Shown: piece after piece, positions 1-7,189 of the stretch
Position numbering within the stretch: the first letter of the stretch is position 1
Layout: every line of letters starts with the position of its first letter
Origin: Acidithiobacillus ferrivorans
Lineage (GTDB): Bacteria; Pseudomonadota; Gammaproteobacteria; Acidithiobacillales; Acidithiobacillaceae
Reading direction: 5' to 3'
Length of the DNA stretch: 35,947 bases
NCBI GenBank assembly: GCA_018853935.1
Contig: JAAOMR010000059.1
Span: 1-35,947 of the forward strand
Translations under genes and position numbers: made by a program
The notes under the pieces: generated by a model
The model's input: the letters and a program-made list of their open reading frames with translations, nothing else
What the model was told of the DNA's origin: nothing
Databases searched by the model: none

Positions 1-49
1 GAGGCAGGAGATAACTGGTCTTGCGGTCGGGGTCGATAAAGTGGGCCAT
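1..49 (-). CDS. IS1182-family transposase, N-terminal fragment (runs off window)
   Basis: Only 16 codons are inside the window; they read MAHFIDPDRKTSYLLP. That N-terminus is typical of IS1182-type DDE transposases, which open with a short basic, Leu/Pro-containing segment before the helix-turn-helix region. The ATG at 47-49 is preceded on the minus strand by an AT-rich region suited to a promoter. Whether the transposase is intact cannot be judged here. The family assignment rests on so few residues that it is tentative. Confidence 0.5.
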   Translation of the reverse strand, partial: MAHFIDPDRKTSYLLP

Positions 50-120
50 CGTTCACTCATCATATTGAATTATAAATAATTATACATCAATAGGCTGGCC
101 CGTGAAAGTCCGACAGACTG
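1..120 (-). mobile_element. Right end of an IS1182-type insertion sequence (partial)
   Basis: This is the terminal part of an insertion sequence whose body lies left of the window. The minus strand carries the first codons of a transposase at 1-49, preceded by an AT-rich promoter-like stretch at 55-95. A terminal-repeat-like segment (AAGTCCGACAGACTG, 106-120) ends just before CTAG at 121-124. Immediately to the right, codons of another reading frame begin, so the element seems to have interrupted a gene. The family call comes from the transposase N-terminus, remembered rather than searched. The exact IS boundary and any target duplication cannot be fixed without the other end. Confidence 0.55.
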
Positions 121-390
121 CTAGTAGAGATTACCGTTTCCCCTGCCGGTATTACCTGTGAATGGATAGGGGAGCGTCCGCCAAAGTTTACCGCCCGCCA
201 GTTCGCCAGATACCGGGCAGCCAGAAACAAGGCCGTGGCGGAGCTTGCCGAACGCATGGGCGGCACCGGGCTGCTGTTGGAAACCGGTAGCATTACCACT
301 GGCCGCAAGCTGTTCGTCTTTGAACCGGGCAATTCTGTGAAAGAGCAGCCAATGCCTGACATTGTGACAGATGGCTACCGGGAGCACTGA
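121..390 (+). pseudogene. 3' remnant of a gene truncated by the insertion sequence, function unknown
   Basis: From 121 an open frame runs to a TGA at 388-390, giving about 89 codons without any plausible start at the left. Codon use is that of a real gene, with strong third-position G/C bias and balanced composition. The encoded segment is hydrophilic, with an Arg-rich helix-like stretch (TARQFARYRAARNKAV), then a Gly-rich stretch (MGGTGLLLETG), and it ends GYREH. In frame, the codons continue leftwards into the IS end only as far as a TGA at 103-105, which fits disruption by insertion. I do not recognise the family. The two antisense ORFs over this stretch are shadows. Confidence 0.5.
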
Positions 391-462
391 ATCCAAAAAT
401 TCAGCTTTTAAACGTAAGAGGGGTGCCTACTAAACCTATTTAACCAACCAACCCCACCACTG

Positions 463-485
463 GGCGGTTACTTTTTAGAACCGCC
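463..485. other. Perfect 7-bp hairpin between the gene remnant and the next small gene
   Basis: GGCGGTT at 463-469 pairs with AACCGCC at 479-485 around a nine-base loop containing five T. It sits 73 bases past the stop of the remnant and 70 bases before the next start. It may be a terminator stem, but no T-run follows it on the plus strand. Otherwise 391-555 holds nothing recognisable. Confidence 0.35.
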
Positions 486-555
486 ATGCAACGATAGATG
501 GCCCCCTTCCATCCTGCTATATTCCCGTCGCCACTGATTGAACAAGGAGCACGCC

Positions 556-783
556 ATGGATGAAGACGCACTGTCGCACCTACCCAAAGGGCTAGAATAT
601 CTGGTCAAGATCACCGCCGAGACACACCAGAAAGTGGCGGATTTTGCGAGCGCGAACCCACTGCCGCCAGAGTTGAACCGATTGGTCGAGGATTTGGACG
701 CTATCCGCGACTTGTCCCGCAAGCTGCTGGCCGACTTGGACGTGGTGGAATACGGCGCCAAGCGATTGCGGAAGGGGTACTAG
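556..783 (+). CDS. Small hypothetical helical protein (75 aa)
   Basis: The start chosen is the ATG at 556 because AAGGAG lies six bases upstream. A TTG at 538 would add six residues but has no comparable site. The product is soluble, acidic at first (MDEDALSHL) and basic at the end (GAKRLRKGY). Regular heptad-like Leu/Ile/Val spacing from about residue 35 to 68 suggests a helical hairpin or short coiled coil. No catalytic motif, signal peptide or membrane segment is visible. It lies alone between the IS-interrupted remnant and a convergent membrane-protein gene, inside the presumed integrated element. I do not recognise a family; the strong ribosome binding site is the best argument that it is real. 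Confidence 0.6.
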   Translation: MDEDALSHLPKGLEYLVKITAETHQKVADFASANPLPPELNRLVEDLDAIRDLSRKLLADLDVVEYGAKRLRKGY

Positions 784-813
784 AAGCTGGCCCCATAATC
801 CAGACCATCGGGT

Positions 814-1233
814 TTATGGGTTAGGCCCCGCCGAATCACTTTTGCGTGGTCGGTTTGGCAGGGCCAAAAACAGCGCCATAAATATGGCGGTAATGGCGAT
901 ATATTCGATGGTAAGCCTGCCGTAGCTCACCGTGCCCTCCCAGCGGTTGAGCTGGTACTTTGGGGAGCATCCTTCCATCTTCGGGTTCATCTCGCAAAAG
1001 GTTGGAGCACCGGGCGTTGATGTTAGAGAGTTGGGGTCAATCGCTCCGGGAGGGAGCGGCACCAAGACCCGTTCCCTGACCTTGGTTATCCAGTGATATG
1101 GCCGTGACACTTCGTTGCCGTAAGGAGCATACAATACCCACGGTACATAGGTTGACGCCGCCGCCATCGCCAGAAAGTATGCCACAACAACGATTCGTCT
1201 TTTTCTATTCATTGCATGCAACATTCTTTTCAT
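814..1233 (-). CDS. Hypothetical membrane protein with two transmembrane segments
   Basis: The 139-residue product has a basic N-terminus (MNRKRR at residues 8-13), then a hydrophobic segment at about 14-33. A long polar, probably periplasmic, loop with two Cys (about 80 and 89) follows, then a second hydrophobic segment at about 112-128 and a short basic C-terminal tail. The topology is therefore N-in/C-in with a roughly 75-residue external loop. Three Met codons (residues 1, 4 and 8) are candidate starts. An AAGGG lies about ten bases before the second, so the true N-terminus may be shorter than annotated. It is convergent with the small plus-strand gene and followed upstream by a lipoprotein gene on the same strand. 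I do not recognise the family. Confidence 0.55.
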   Translation of the reverse strand: MKRMLHAMNRKRRIVVVAYFLAMAAASTYVPWVLYAPYGNEVSRPYHWITKVRERVLVPLPPGAIDPNSLTSTPGAPTFCEMNPKMEGCSPKYQLNRWEGTVSYGRLTIEYIAITAIFMALFLALPNRPRKSDSAGPNP

Positions 1234-1325
1234 ACCCTTGCTGTGGCGGCTGGTTAGAACATAACCCGATAAATAGCGCAGTTAGAGAACCTACACGATC
1301 ATGCAACCGATGGGTTAAATAAGCA

Positions 1326-1679
1326 TTACCATTTCCACTTATACCCTAAAGATTCCATACATTCAGAGAAAGCGATGTTCCGTGAATTCAGATTTTCGTC
1401 CTGAGTTGTCGTTGCAGGAGGAACGTAATTTCCGCCATAGGTAGTACAGTCTGTTTGACCCCCATAAGTATTGCACATAGTTTGCGCGGGAGTCTGATAA
1501 CCAGAGCCGACCGTAGTTTGCACCATCTCCACGGGATACATTTGGAGGGCCTGCTGCTTGCAGGCGAAAATGTCTCTTTCACCCTCTGCGTGGGTTACAT
1601 CTGGGCGCGTCCATCCCATACCGCACCCCGCCAACGCACCAACCACGGCAACCGCTAATAGTAGCTTTCCGCCTTTCAT
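1326..1679 (-). CDS. Small outer-membrane-type lipoprotein, function unknown (117 aa)
   Basis: The product opens with a basic n-region (MKGGK), a hydrophobic core (LLLAVAVVGA) and a lipobox LAGC with the acylated Cys at about residue 19, so it should be a Lpp-type lipoprotein. After the lipobox, the mature part is about 98 residues with four further Cys. A Gly/Tyr/Thr-rich middle (GGQTDCTTYGGNYVPP) precedes a C-terminal ECMESLGYKW segment of a kind common in small entry-exclusion-like or cargo lipoproteins. The ATG at 1679 is preceded on the minus strand by a G-run (GGGGGG) that can act as ribosome binding site. It may belong with the neighbouring membrane protein as accessory cell-surface functions. 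A specific role cannot be assigned. Confidence 0.65.
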   Translation of the reverse strand: MKGGKLLLAVAVVGALAGCGMGWTRPDVTHAEGERDIFACKQQALQMYPVEMVQTTVGSGYQTPAQTMCNTYGGQTDCTTYGGNYVPPATTTQDENLNSRNIAFSECMESLGYKWKW

Positions 1680-1707
1680 TTCGTCCCCCCGTATTTGTTT
1701 ACGCTGT

Positions 1708-1736
1708 TATATAGACGGGAAATCTCAAAAAGACAA
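1708..1736 (-). promoter_or_regulatory. Candidate sigma-70 promoter of the lipoprotein gene
   Basis: On the minus strand TTGTCT (1731-1736) and TATATA (1708-1713) are separated by 17 bases and lie about 30 bases upstream of the lipoprotein start. Each hexamer matches consensus at four of six positions. The placement is good but the support is by eye only. Confidence 0.4.
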
Positions 1737-2450
1737 GATTCCCTGTCACCTCTCAACAGATAATCGCCGCCAAGACCGACTTTACGCCCGCGTGCGCGTA
1801 TAGCACGAGATCAGCATATATCCATGGCGTTGATACAACGTATATACACCTCACGCCAATCCTGCCGACATCAGCCCTGACCCATGCGTCTTTCATCCAC
1901 CAGTAAGTTACTATTCGTAACTACACCGTACTTTTGCCCTACTGGATGAACCTACACCCCCGCCGCTTCTGGTTGCTGCCCGAAAGCTATCAACTCCGTG
2001 ATGTGCCCTATTCCAGAACCCATCCAATAGGGGCAGTTATCTGGCTATGGCACTATATGGGAGGAATTTCCTGTGGGTACTTGTGCATGTAAGTTGCTGG
2101 TGTCACTGGGAATTCCTAAAATTTTTGGGGAAGGGCAGGGTATGGAGACTCTCAAATCACGCCTAAAAAGTCCGGCGAGAAGCTGGTCGATTGCTTGGCA
2201 GATTGCTTTAGGCGTTCCCACTGAGTCTTATGACACCAGTACCACAGTGACCGAGCAATGGGCTTGCTCTTGCCTGTCCTGACAAGCTGCTGACCGGCGA
2301 TAGTTGCCTATCCCATGGGACACTGGCGGGACACTAAGGGGCGAAAAATGGGCAATATCAGGCAGTGACGGGAAACAGGGACAGCGTGTAACATCCTGTT
2401 TTATTGACTGCATTGCATTGCTGAGTGTTGCCAATAATGGGGCACCGGAC
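1737..2450. other. Gene-poor stretch inside the presumed integrated element
   Basis: No ORF with credible codon use, start and ribosome binding site is visible on either strand. The stretch contains a small hairpin (GTTAC-TATTC-GTAAC near 1916-1930), a larger inverted-repeat element (2097-2239, listed separately) and a repeated GGGACACT motif around 2317-2336. No integrase gene is recognisable, although one would often be found next to the attachment site. Either it lies at the other end of the element or it has decayed. Confidence 0.5.
2097..2239. repeat. Possible 143-bp miniature inverted-repeat element
   Basis: The left end CTGGTGTCA (2097-2105) is the exact reverse complement of TGACACCAG (2231-2239). 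Inward, TGGGAA (2107-2112) pairs with TTCCCA (2215-2220), and CCTAAA on the left also recurs as its complement on the right, once a nine-base insertion in one arm is allowed. No target-site duplication is obvious. This could be a decayed IS end pair or a MITE, or simply a large stem-loop. Confidence 0.4.
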
Positions 2451-2496
2451 GCTTCCCAAGCTCATGGCGTGGGTTCGATTCCCATCACCCGCTCCA
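2451..2496 (+). other. att-like 3' fragment of tRNA-Gly(CCC), right junction of an integrated element
   Basis: The 46 bases contain the anticodon loop TTCCCAA, the 3' anticodon strand GCTCA, a variable region, and a complete T-arm (GTGGG TTCGATT CCCAT). The 3' acceptor strand with encoded CCA follows. This is the 3' part of a glycine tRNA with CCC anticodon. The 5' side does not complete a tRNA: the would-be anticodon 5' strand is GACGC instead of TGAGC, and neither the D-arm nor the acceptor 5' strand pairs. Tyrosine integrases commonly cross over in exactly this anticodon-to-CCA region. The orientation places the element to the left, with the restored tRNA at its far end outside the window. 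Confidence 0.75.
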
Positions 2497-2505
2497 TTAA
2501 AAAAC

Positions 2506-2536
2506 AATGGATTAGGCTAACGCTTAGGCCATTTTT
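2506..2536 (+). terminator. Rho-independent terminator of the original tRNA-Gly gene
   Basis: AATGG (2506-2510) pairs with CCATT (2529-2533), with an inner CTAA-CGC-TTAG hairpin, and a run of T follows (2532-2536). It begins ten bases past the CCA, where a tRNA terminator is expected. This shows that the DNA to the right of the fragment is the native tRNA downstream region. It may also serve the convergent ubiD transcript. Confidence 0.6.
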
Positions 2537-2607
2537 CTCTGCCCAGAGTATCGCTGAAGTACCGACTTGTTCATCATCAGTGATTAAGAATAACCCCATA
2601 TGCGCGT

Positions 2608-4080
2608 TTAGAACAGCGGCCGCTCCAACGTGGCCAATAGGTCATCCACCCGTTTGCGCAACCCATCAGGCATATGAATGGGACGACCCCATTCTCTGGC
2701 CGTCTCTCCAGGCAATTTGTTGGTGGCGTCCATACCCAGTTTACCGCCCAGCCCGGCAACCGGCGAAGCGAAGTCGAGATAATCTATGGGCGTATTTTCA
2801 ATGAGGGTAATGTCACGCACCGGATCCATCCGGGTGGTCATCGCCCAGATCACGTCCTCCCAGCGACGCACATTGATGTCTTCATCCACCACAATGATGA
2901 ACTTGGTGTACATAAACTGCCGCAAAAAGCCCCAGATGCCGAACATGATTCTTTTCGCGTGACCGGGATAACCTTTACGAATACTGACGACGGCCAGGCG
3001 GTAAGAGCAGCCCTCCGGTGGCAAATAAAAATCGACAATTTCCGGAAACTGCTTTTGCAGCAAGGGCACGAAAACCTCATTGAGCGCGGCGCCGAGTATG
3101 GCGGGCTCATCGGGTGGACGGCCGGTGTAAGTGCTGTGGTAGACGGGGTTTTCACGGTGACTGATGGTCTCTACGGTGAACACCGGAAAGCGCTCGGTCT
3201 CGTTGTAGTAGCCGGTGTGATCTCCGAAAGGCCCTTCCACCGCCATGTCATCGGGATAAATATGCCCTTCCAGCACAATCTCCGCACGCGCGGGTACCTG
3301 TAGCGGGACGCTCAGGGCGTTGGCGAGCTCCGTACGTCCGCCGCGCAGCAAGCCGGCGAACTGATGCTCAGAAATGGCATCGGGAATGGGGATGACCGCG
3401 GCCAGGATGGTTGCCGGGTCAGCGCCATAGGCCACGGCCACGGGAAATGCCTCACCGGGATGTGCTTTCTGAAACTCCCGCAGGTCTTGAGCGCCGCCCC
3501 GGTGCGCCAGCCAGCGCATGATCACCCGGTTACGGCCGATGACCTGTTGCCGGTAGATACCCATGTTGGCCCGCCGCTTGTGCGGCCCCTTGGTGATGGT
3601 CAGGCCCCAGGTCATGAGCGGGGCCGCATCCTCGGGCCAGCAGGTCTGCACCGGAAAAGCAGCGAGGTCGACCGCCGCTCCGCGCCGGACAGTTTCCTGA
3701 CAAGGCGGGCGGCTCATGGTCGTCGGCGCCATGTAAAGGATTTTACGCAGGGTGGGCAATTTCTCCCAGAGGTCGCGCAAGCCGCGGGGTGGGTCTGGCT
3801 CCTTGAGATAGGCCAATAATTGACCGATCTGCCGGAGATCGGCGAGCGATTCGCCCCCCATTCCCAGTGCCACCCGTTCCGTCGTGCCAAAAAGGTTGCC
3901 CAGCACGGGCATATCATAGCCCGCAGGCTGGGTGAACAAAATGGCAGGGCCTGCGGCGCGCAGGCTGCGATCGCAAATCTCCGTCATCTCCAACGCGGGC
4001 GAGACGGGTATGTTCAATCGGCGCAATAAATCGCGTTTTTCAAGGTCGGCCATGAAGGCCCGCAGATCACGGTAGCTCAT
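2608..4080 (-). CDS. ubiD: UbiD, 3-octaprenyl-4-hydroxybenzoate carboxy-lyase
   Basis: UbiD removes the carboxyl group of polyprenyl-4-hydroxybenzoate in ubiquinone synthesis, using prenylated FMN supplied by UbiX. The 490-residue length and overall sequence match the family (E. coli UbiD is about 497). Characteristic segments are the N-terminal [19 protein letters not shown], the middle [15 protein letters not shown], the [11 protein letters not shown] loop that contributes prFMN/metal contacts, and VEGPFGDH. The C-terminus has [11 protein letters not shown]-like and KLGMDATNK segments. It is the last gene of a minus-strand run behind a PhnD-like protein, only 24 bases away, and an SCP2-domain protein, an unusual neighbourhood. 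No strong ribosome binding site precedes the ATG. A ubiX gene is not in the window. Related decarboxylases of other aromatic acids share the fold, but the presence of ubiH/ubiK nearby favours UbiD. Confidence 0.93.
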   Translation of the reverse strand: MSYRDLRAFMADLEKRDLLRRLNIPVSPALEMTEICDRSLRAAGPAILFTQPAGYDMPVLGNLFGTTERVALGMGGESLADLRQIGQLLAYLKEPDPPRGLRDLWEKLPTLRKILYMAPTTMSRPPCQETVRRGAAVDLAAFPVQTCWPEDAAPLMTWGLTITKGPHKRRANMGIYRQQVIGRNRVIMRWLAHRGGAQDLREFQKAHPGEAFPVAVAYGADPATILAAVIPIPDAISEHQFAGLLRGGRTELANALSVPLQVPARAEIVLEGHIYPDDMAVEGPFGDHTGYYNETERFPVFTVETISHRENPVYHSTYTGRPPDEPAILGAALNEVFVPLLQKQFPEIVDFYLPPEGCSYRLAVVSIRKGYPGHAKRIMFGIWGFLRQFMYTKFIIVVDEDINVRRWEDVIWAMTTRMDPVRDITLIENTPIDYLDFASPVAGLGGKLGMDATNKLPGETAREWGRPIHMPDGLRKRVDDLLATLERPLF

Positions 4081-4104
4081 GCGGGCATTGTAAGCACAGG
4101 CACG

Positions 4105-4977
4105 CTACTTTGTCCCGCTGTCCGGATCCTCGCGGGCGACCACGAAGGCACTGTCATCGATAGCCAGAGAGGATGTCGCGCGCAGATCAATGGCCTCGTG
4201 GCCGCTGATGTATTCATCGGCAAGCATGGTCAGACAAGCCACCTCGTCATTGGTCACCGGCGCAAAGCCGGAAAAACCGATGTCCCGCAACAGCATCTGT
4301 CCACCCGCTTCCTGCTCCATCTGGCAGAGCACCTGAGTAAGTCGCTCCTGCTGCGGCAACAAGCGCGGTCCAACACAGAAGGCATGGAAAGCGAAAGCAT
4401 CATCGGAACGATCAATAATGCGCAGTCGATCACGGATCAGGCCACTCGCACAGGCATACACTTCATCAAACAAAAAACCTACATCGACCCGCCCCTGCAA
4501 GATAGCTTTCAGTACGCCCTGATAACTGCCGGTGAATATAAATTCGAGACGGGCCCGGTCAACATCTGCTTTATCCAGCAGAAACAACCCTACCATATGG
4601 ATCAGCGTGGCGGGATGGGCTGAAGCGACGCGGATGCGCCTCGGCAAATCCGCAATCTCTTGTATCTGGGTAGTCGCCGAAGTGCATAAATACACCTCAT
4701 CAAAATGGTTGCGAGGCTTGGCGATAGGCACAAAACCCAATTTCTGAGCATATTGTACCCAGTCGAATGGGTTTGCATAAACCAGGTCATATTGATTGGC
4801 GAGAACCGCTGCACGGCAGCCATCAAAACCATCATGGGACTGAAAATGTATCGCCTGCCCGAGGTGGCGCTGCAGATAGGTATTCATCAAAAACCACCCC
4901 GGAAGATTTTTTCCGGAATAATTAGGATCCACCGTAAAATGCAGGACGGACTCTCCCGCTGTGTTGGAGGTAGGCAT
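4105..4977 (-). CDS. PhnD-like periplasmic-binding-fold protein without signal peptide
   Basis: The 290-residue product has the fold of the PhnD/transferrin-like substrate-binding family. Family-type segments include LANQYDLVYANPFDWVQY (about 60-77), IRVASAHPATLIHMVGL, and FTGSYQGVLKAILQGRVDVGF, the usual motif in which a gene dosage of ligand contacts sits before the second lobe. Such proteins normally bind phosphonate, phosphite or similar oxyanions for an ABC transporter. Here no signal peptide is present and no permease or ATPase gene is near, so it probably acts in the cytoplasm, perhaps as a ligand sensor. The start follows a GAGGG that overlaps the stop region of the SCP2 gene, indicating translational linkage. 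The ligand is unknown. Confidence 0.72.
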   Translation of the reverse strand: MPTSNTAGESVLHFTVDPNYSGKNLPGWFLMNTYLQRHLGQAIHFQSHDGFDGCRAAVLANQYDLVYANPFDWVQYAQKLGFVPIAKPRNHFDEVYLCTSATTQIQEIADLPRRIRVASAHPATLIHMVGLFLLDKADVDRARLEFIFTGSYQGVLKAILQGRVDVGFLFDEVYACASGLIRDRLRIIDRSDDAFAFHAFCVGPRLLPQQERLTQVLCQMEQEAGGQMLLRDIGFSGFAPVTNDEVACLTMLADEYISGHEAIDLRATSSLAIDDSAFVVAREDPDSGTK

Positions 4978-4989
4978 ATTTCATAGCCC

Positions 4990-5382
4990 TCAAATATTAA
5001 AATCCACCGGTATTTCACCGAGAATATTGAGGTGAATATTAAATGGCGTCATGTATTTCATGGCCGTCATCATGGATCCCTTGAATTTGAGTCGCCGAGT
5101 CATCAATGCCGATTTTCCACTGATCTCCCCGGACAGAATTTTTTTCCAGTGGTCCAGGTTCGTCCACATGATGAAATCGCGGTGCCGCCCGTCAGAAGGT
5201 CCGGCGTAGATAATTTTCCCCGCCTTGCAGAACAGCATGACATGAGGGATATCCGGGCGATCTTCAATGTAGTACTCCCAGGTGGCATTGAAGTTTTTCA
5301 GATCCTTCTGGATTTCCTGATGCGTATCCCACTGTTTGCCCACCAGACGAATCCACTCCGTACTCATAAATTTTTCTGTCAT
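4990..5382 (-). CDS. SCP2-like lipid-binding domain protein
   Basis: The 130-residue product resembles stand-alone sterol-carrier-protein-2 domains. The core reads HVMLFCKAGKIIYAGPSDGRHRDF, then a WTNLDHWKKILSGEISGKSALM segment (the helix usually written as W..l..G.....a...G.....GD/S), ending with KFKGSMMTAMKYMTPF, where the family has its i-k-GD...l..l...f motif. Such domains bind fatty acyl or isoprenoid lipids in a hydrophobic tunnel. The ATG at 5382 was chosen because GAGGG lies eight bases upstream and because the extra residues from an ATG at 5433 look non-native. It leads the SCP2-PhnD-ubiD run. A lipid-carrier role for quinone intermediates is an attractive but untested inference. UbiT (YhbT) of E. 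coli is a precedent for an SCP2 protein in ubiquinone synthesis. Confidence 0.65.
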   Translation of the reverse strand: MTEKFMSTEWIRLVGKQWDTHQEIQKDLKNFNATWEYYIEDRPDIPHVMLFCKAGKIIYAGPSDGRHRDFIMWTNLDHWKKILSGEISGKSALMTRRLKFKGSMMTAMKYMTPFNIHLNILGEIPVDFNI

Positions 5383-5473
5383 AATCAGAGCCCTCGTCCT
5401 CAATAACTTGATCATCAGATTATCAAGCCCCACAAAATCACCATCATTTTAATATATTGTTATATGCCAAGTT

Positions 5474-5489
5474 AGTGGTGGCTACCACT
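5474..5489. terminator. Short hairpin between tcdA and the SCP2 gene
   Basis: AGTGGT and ACCACT pair around a GGCT loop, with TTATCT after it on the plus strand. It lies 11 bases past the tcdA stop, in front of an AT-rich region that should hold the SCP2 promoter. It could be a weak terminator for tcdA or an operator; no T-run follows on the minus strand. Confidence 0.35.
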
Positions 5490-5499
5490 TTATCTCTAA

Positions 5500-6249
5500 T
5501 TAGGCGCTATTGCGATTTTCGCCAGTCGCTAACAAATGCTGGAGAATAATACCGGACAATAATACGCCGAAGATCGCGGGCATAAAGGAAATGGTGCCAT
5601 TAACTGTTTTGGCCCTCCCGCCCGGCGCGGACACTTCTTCCGGAGGGGCTGCCCGGCGCGGTGACTCATCGGAAAAGACGGTTTGCACATCCAGGGACGC
5701 ACCACTCTTGCGCAGCAGGGCGCGTAACTCACGGGCCAGCGGACATTTTTCCGTCTGATTGAGCCGCGCGACGCGAACCCGGCGGGGATCAAGACGGTTG
5801 CCTGCCCCCATGCTGGAAAAGACGGGCAAACTCAGGGTCTGCGCCGTCTGGATAAGGATCGCTTTGCAGGCGATGGCATCAATGCAATCGGCCACCACTT
5901 CAGCACCGCTGCCCGTCAGCAAACTTTGGACATTGTCCGTGTTGATGAACTCCTGACGGGTTTCGAGCACGCAATCGGGATGAATATCGCGAATCCGTGC
6001 GGCCATCACCGCCACCTTGGGCTGATCCAGCGTGGAATGCAAAGCGACGAGTTGACGATTGAGGTTGGAAATACTGACCACATCGTGGTCAACGAGGGTG
6101 ATATGCCCAACCCCAGCGCGGGCAAGGTTTTCTGCGACATAACCTCCGACCCCACCGACGCCGGCAATAAGTACATAACGATCCCGCAAGGTCGCGGCAG
6201 CAGGTGCACCCAGGAGAATCTCGGTGCGGGCAAATGGATGGGACATCAT
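5500..6249 (-). CDS. tcdA: tRNA threonylcarbamoyladenosine dehydratase TcdA (CsdL), ThiF/E1 family
   Basis: TcdA uses ATP to cyclise t6A37 of ANN-decoding tRNAs to ct6A. The 249-residue product has the E1-like nucleotide-binding glycine motif AGVGGVGG at 29-36, then LVDHDVVSISNLNRQ (52-66) with the conserved Asn/Arg pair, and the DAIDA segment with the following Lys (about 123-130). A Cys in TEKCPLARELR falls where CsdL-type proteins vary. A hydrophobic C-terminal helix (about 222-242) resembles the membrane anchor of E. coli TcdA. The start overlaps the tatD stop by ATGA. The related t6A gene tsaB is also in this window. Other E1-like proteins (MoeB, ThiF) would carry zinc Cys pairs, which are absent here. 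Confidence 0.87.
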   Translation of the reverse strand: MMSHPFARTEILLGAPAAATLRDRYVLIAGVGGVGGYVAENLARAGVGHITLVDHDVVSISNLNRQLVALHSTLDQPKVAVMAARIRDIHPDCVLETRQEFINTDNVQSLLTGSGAEVVADCIDAIACKAILIQTAQTLSLPVFSSMGAGNRLDPRRVRVARLNQTEKCPLARELRALLRKSGASLDVQTVFSDESPRRAAPPEEVSAPGGRAKTVNGTISFMPAIFGVLLSGIILQHLLATGENRNSA

Positions 6250-7022
6250 GGCGCGTCCTGAAGATGAAATAAGGTAAGGGCGTTTTGCGCAGTGACCTGC
6301 GCGATTTCCTGAGCCGGAGTATGCCGCAACTGTGCCAGGCTGGCGATAATTTCGCTGAGATACGCCGGTTCATTGCGGATACCAGGATGCCCATGGGGTG
6401 TTTGCCATGGGGCATCTGTCTCTGCCAGCAGCGATTCCACAGGGAGATTAGCTACTGTCGCCCGCAGACGCTGGGCACGCGGGTGGGTGAGTGCGCCACC
6501 CAGCCCCAACAAAAATCCCAAATCCATCAATCGCTGTGCTTGTACGAGACTGCCGGAGAAGCTGTGTAGCACGCCGCGCAATCCAGGAAAGCGGCGCAAG
6601 ATCAGAATCACCTCTTCCAGGCTCTGCCGGGCATGGAGAATAACGGGCAATCCCAATTGCTGCGCCATGGTGAGTTGAATCGTGAAAGCGGCCTGCTGGC
6701 GGGCGGCGTCAGGTGCCCCCTCGCTCGCATCAAGCCCGATTTCTCCCAGAGCGACTGCTTGCGTCAGGTGGGTAGCCAAGGTCGCTTCCCATCGGTCATC
6801 CCGATCATCCAGATAGAGGGGATGCACACCATAGGCCGGATACAGTCCGGGGTGATGACGGCAGGTTTCTTTGAGTCGGCACCAATGCTTCGGGGTATAA
6901 GCGGGGACAATGATCTTGCAGACACCCGCCATCTCTGCACGGCGCAAAATCGCATCACGATCTTCGTCGAAGGACACATCATCCAGATGGCAATGGCTAT
7001 CTATCAGACCATACACAGGCAA
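6246..7022 (-). CDS. TatD-family metal-dependent deoxyribonuclease
   Basis: The 258-residue TIM-barrel hydrolase carries the family metal ligands in order: HCH at residues 10-12 (DSHCHLDD), GEIGLD (about 93), LHAR (about 132), LHSF (about 156) and ETDAPW (about 203). TatD-type enzymes are magnesium-dependent 3'-5' exonucleases or endonucleases implicated in DNA repair and quality control. The length and the PLYLDD and FHLQ segments sit closer to the YjjV subgroup than to classical TatD. It is the promoter-proximal gene of a two-gene unit with tcdA (stop and start overlap) and is divergent from ubiH. The ATG at 7022 gives the standard N-terminus with the first His near residue 10. Confidence 0.9.
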   Translation of the reverse strand: MPVYGLIDSHCHLDDVSFDEDRDAILRRAEMAGVCKIIVPAYTPKHWCRLKETCRHHPGLYPAYGVHPLYLDDRDDRWEATLATHLTQAVALGEIGLDASEGAPDAARQQAAFTIQLTMAQQLGLPVILHARQSLEEVILILRRFPGLRGVLHSFSGSLVQAQRLMDLGFLLGLGGALTHPRAQRLRATVANLPVESLLAETDAPWQTPHGHPGIRNEPAYLSEIIASLAQLRHTPAQEIAQVTAQNALTLFHLQDAP

Positions 7023-7106
7023 CTCTGCGACATTTCCAGCGCCCGTAGTGAGAGGAGAGACCCGCTGATCTTACGGTAACAAAAATCCGCGGTAAACGTG
7101 TATTCT

Positions 7107-7129
7107 GTGCCGGGTAATCGGCTCGGCAC
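7107..7129. promoter_or_regulatory. Hairpin in the divergent tatD/ubiH intergenic region
   Basis: GTGCCG (7107-7112) pairs with CGGCAC (7124-7129) around an 11-base loop. It lies 60 bases upstream of the ubiH start, so it is either in the ubiH leader or an operator between the two divergent promoters. There is nothing else recognisable in 7023-7189. Confidence 0.35.
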
Positions 7130-7189
7130 TTGCTGCAAAGGGCATCTTGGTCTTAAATGGCCGGACATGGAGACCACGCTGGAGGAATT

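Noticed and set aside
2423-2496. Intact tRNA-Gly gene of 74 bases ending at 2496
   Set aside because: The length would fit, but the acceptor 5' strand (GAGTGTT), the D-arm and the 5' anticodon strand do not pair with the 3' parts; only the part from the anticodon on is preserved.
2674-3303. 209-residue plus-strand ORF over ubiD
   Set aside because: Antisense to ubiD, no ribosome binding site and no family resemblance.
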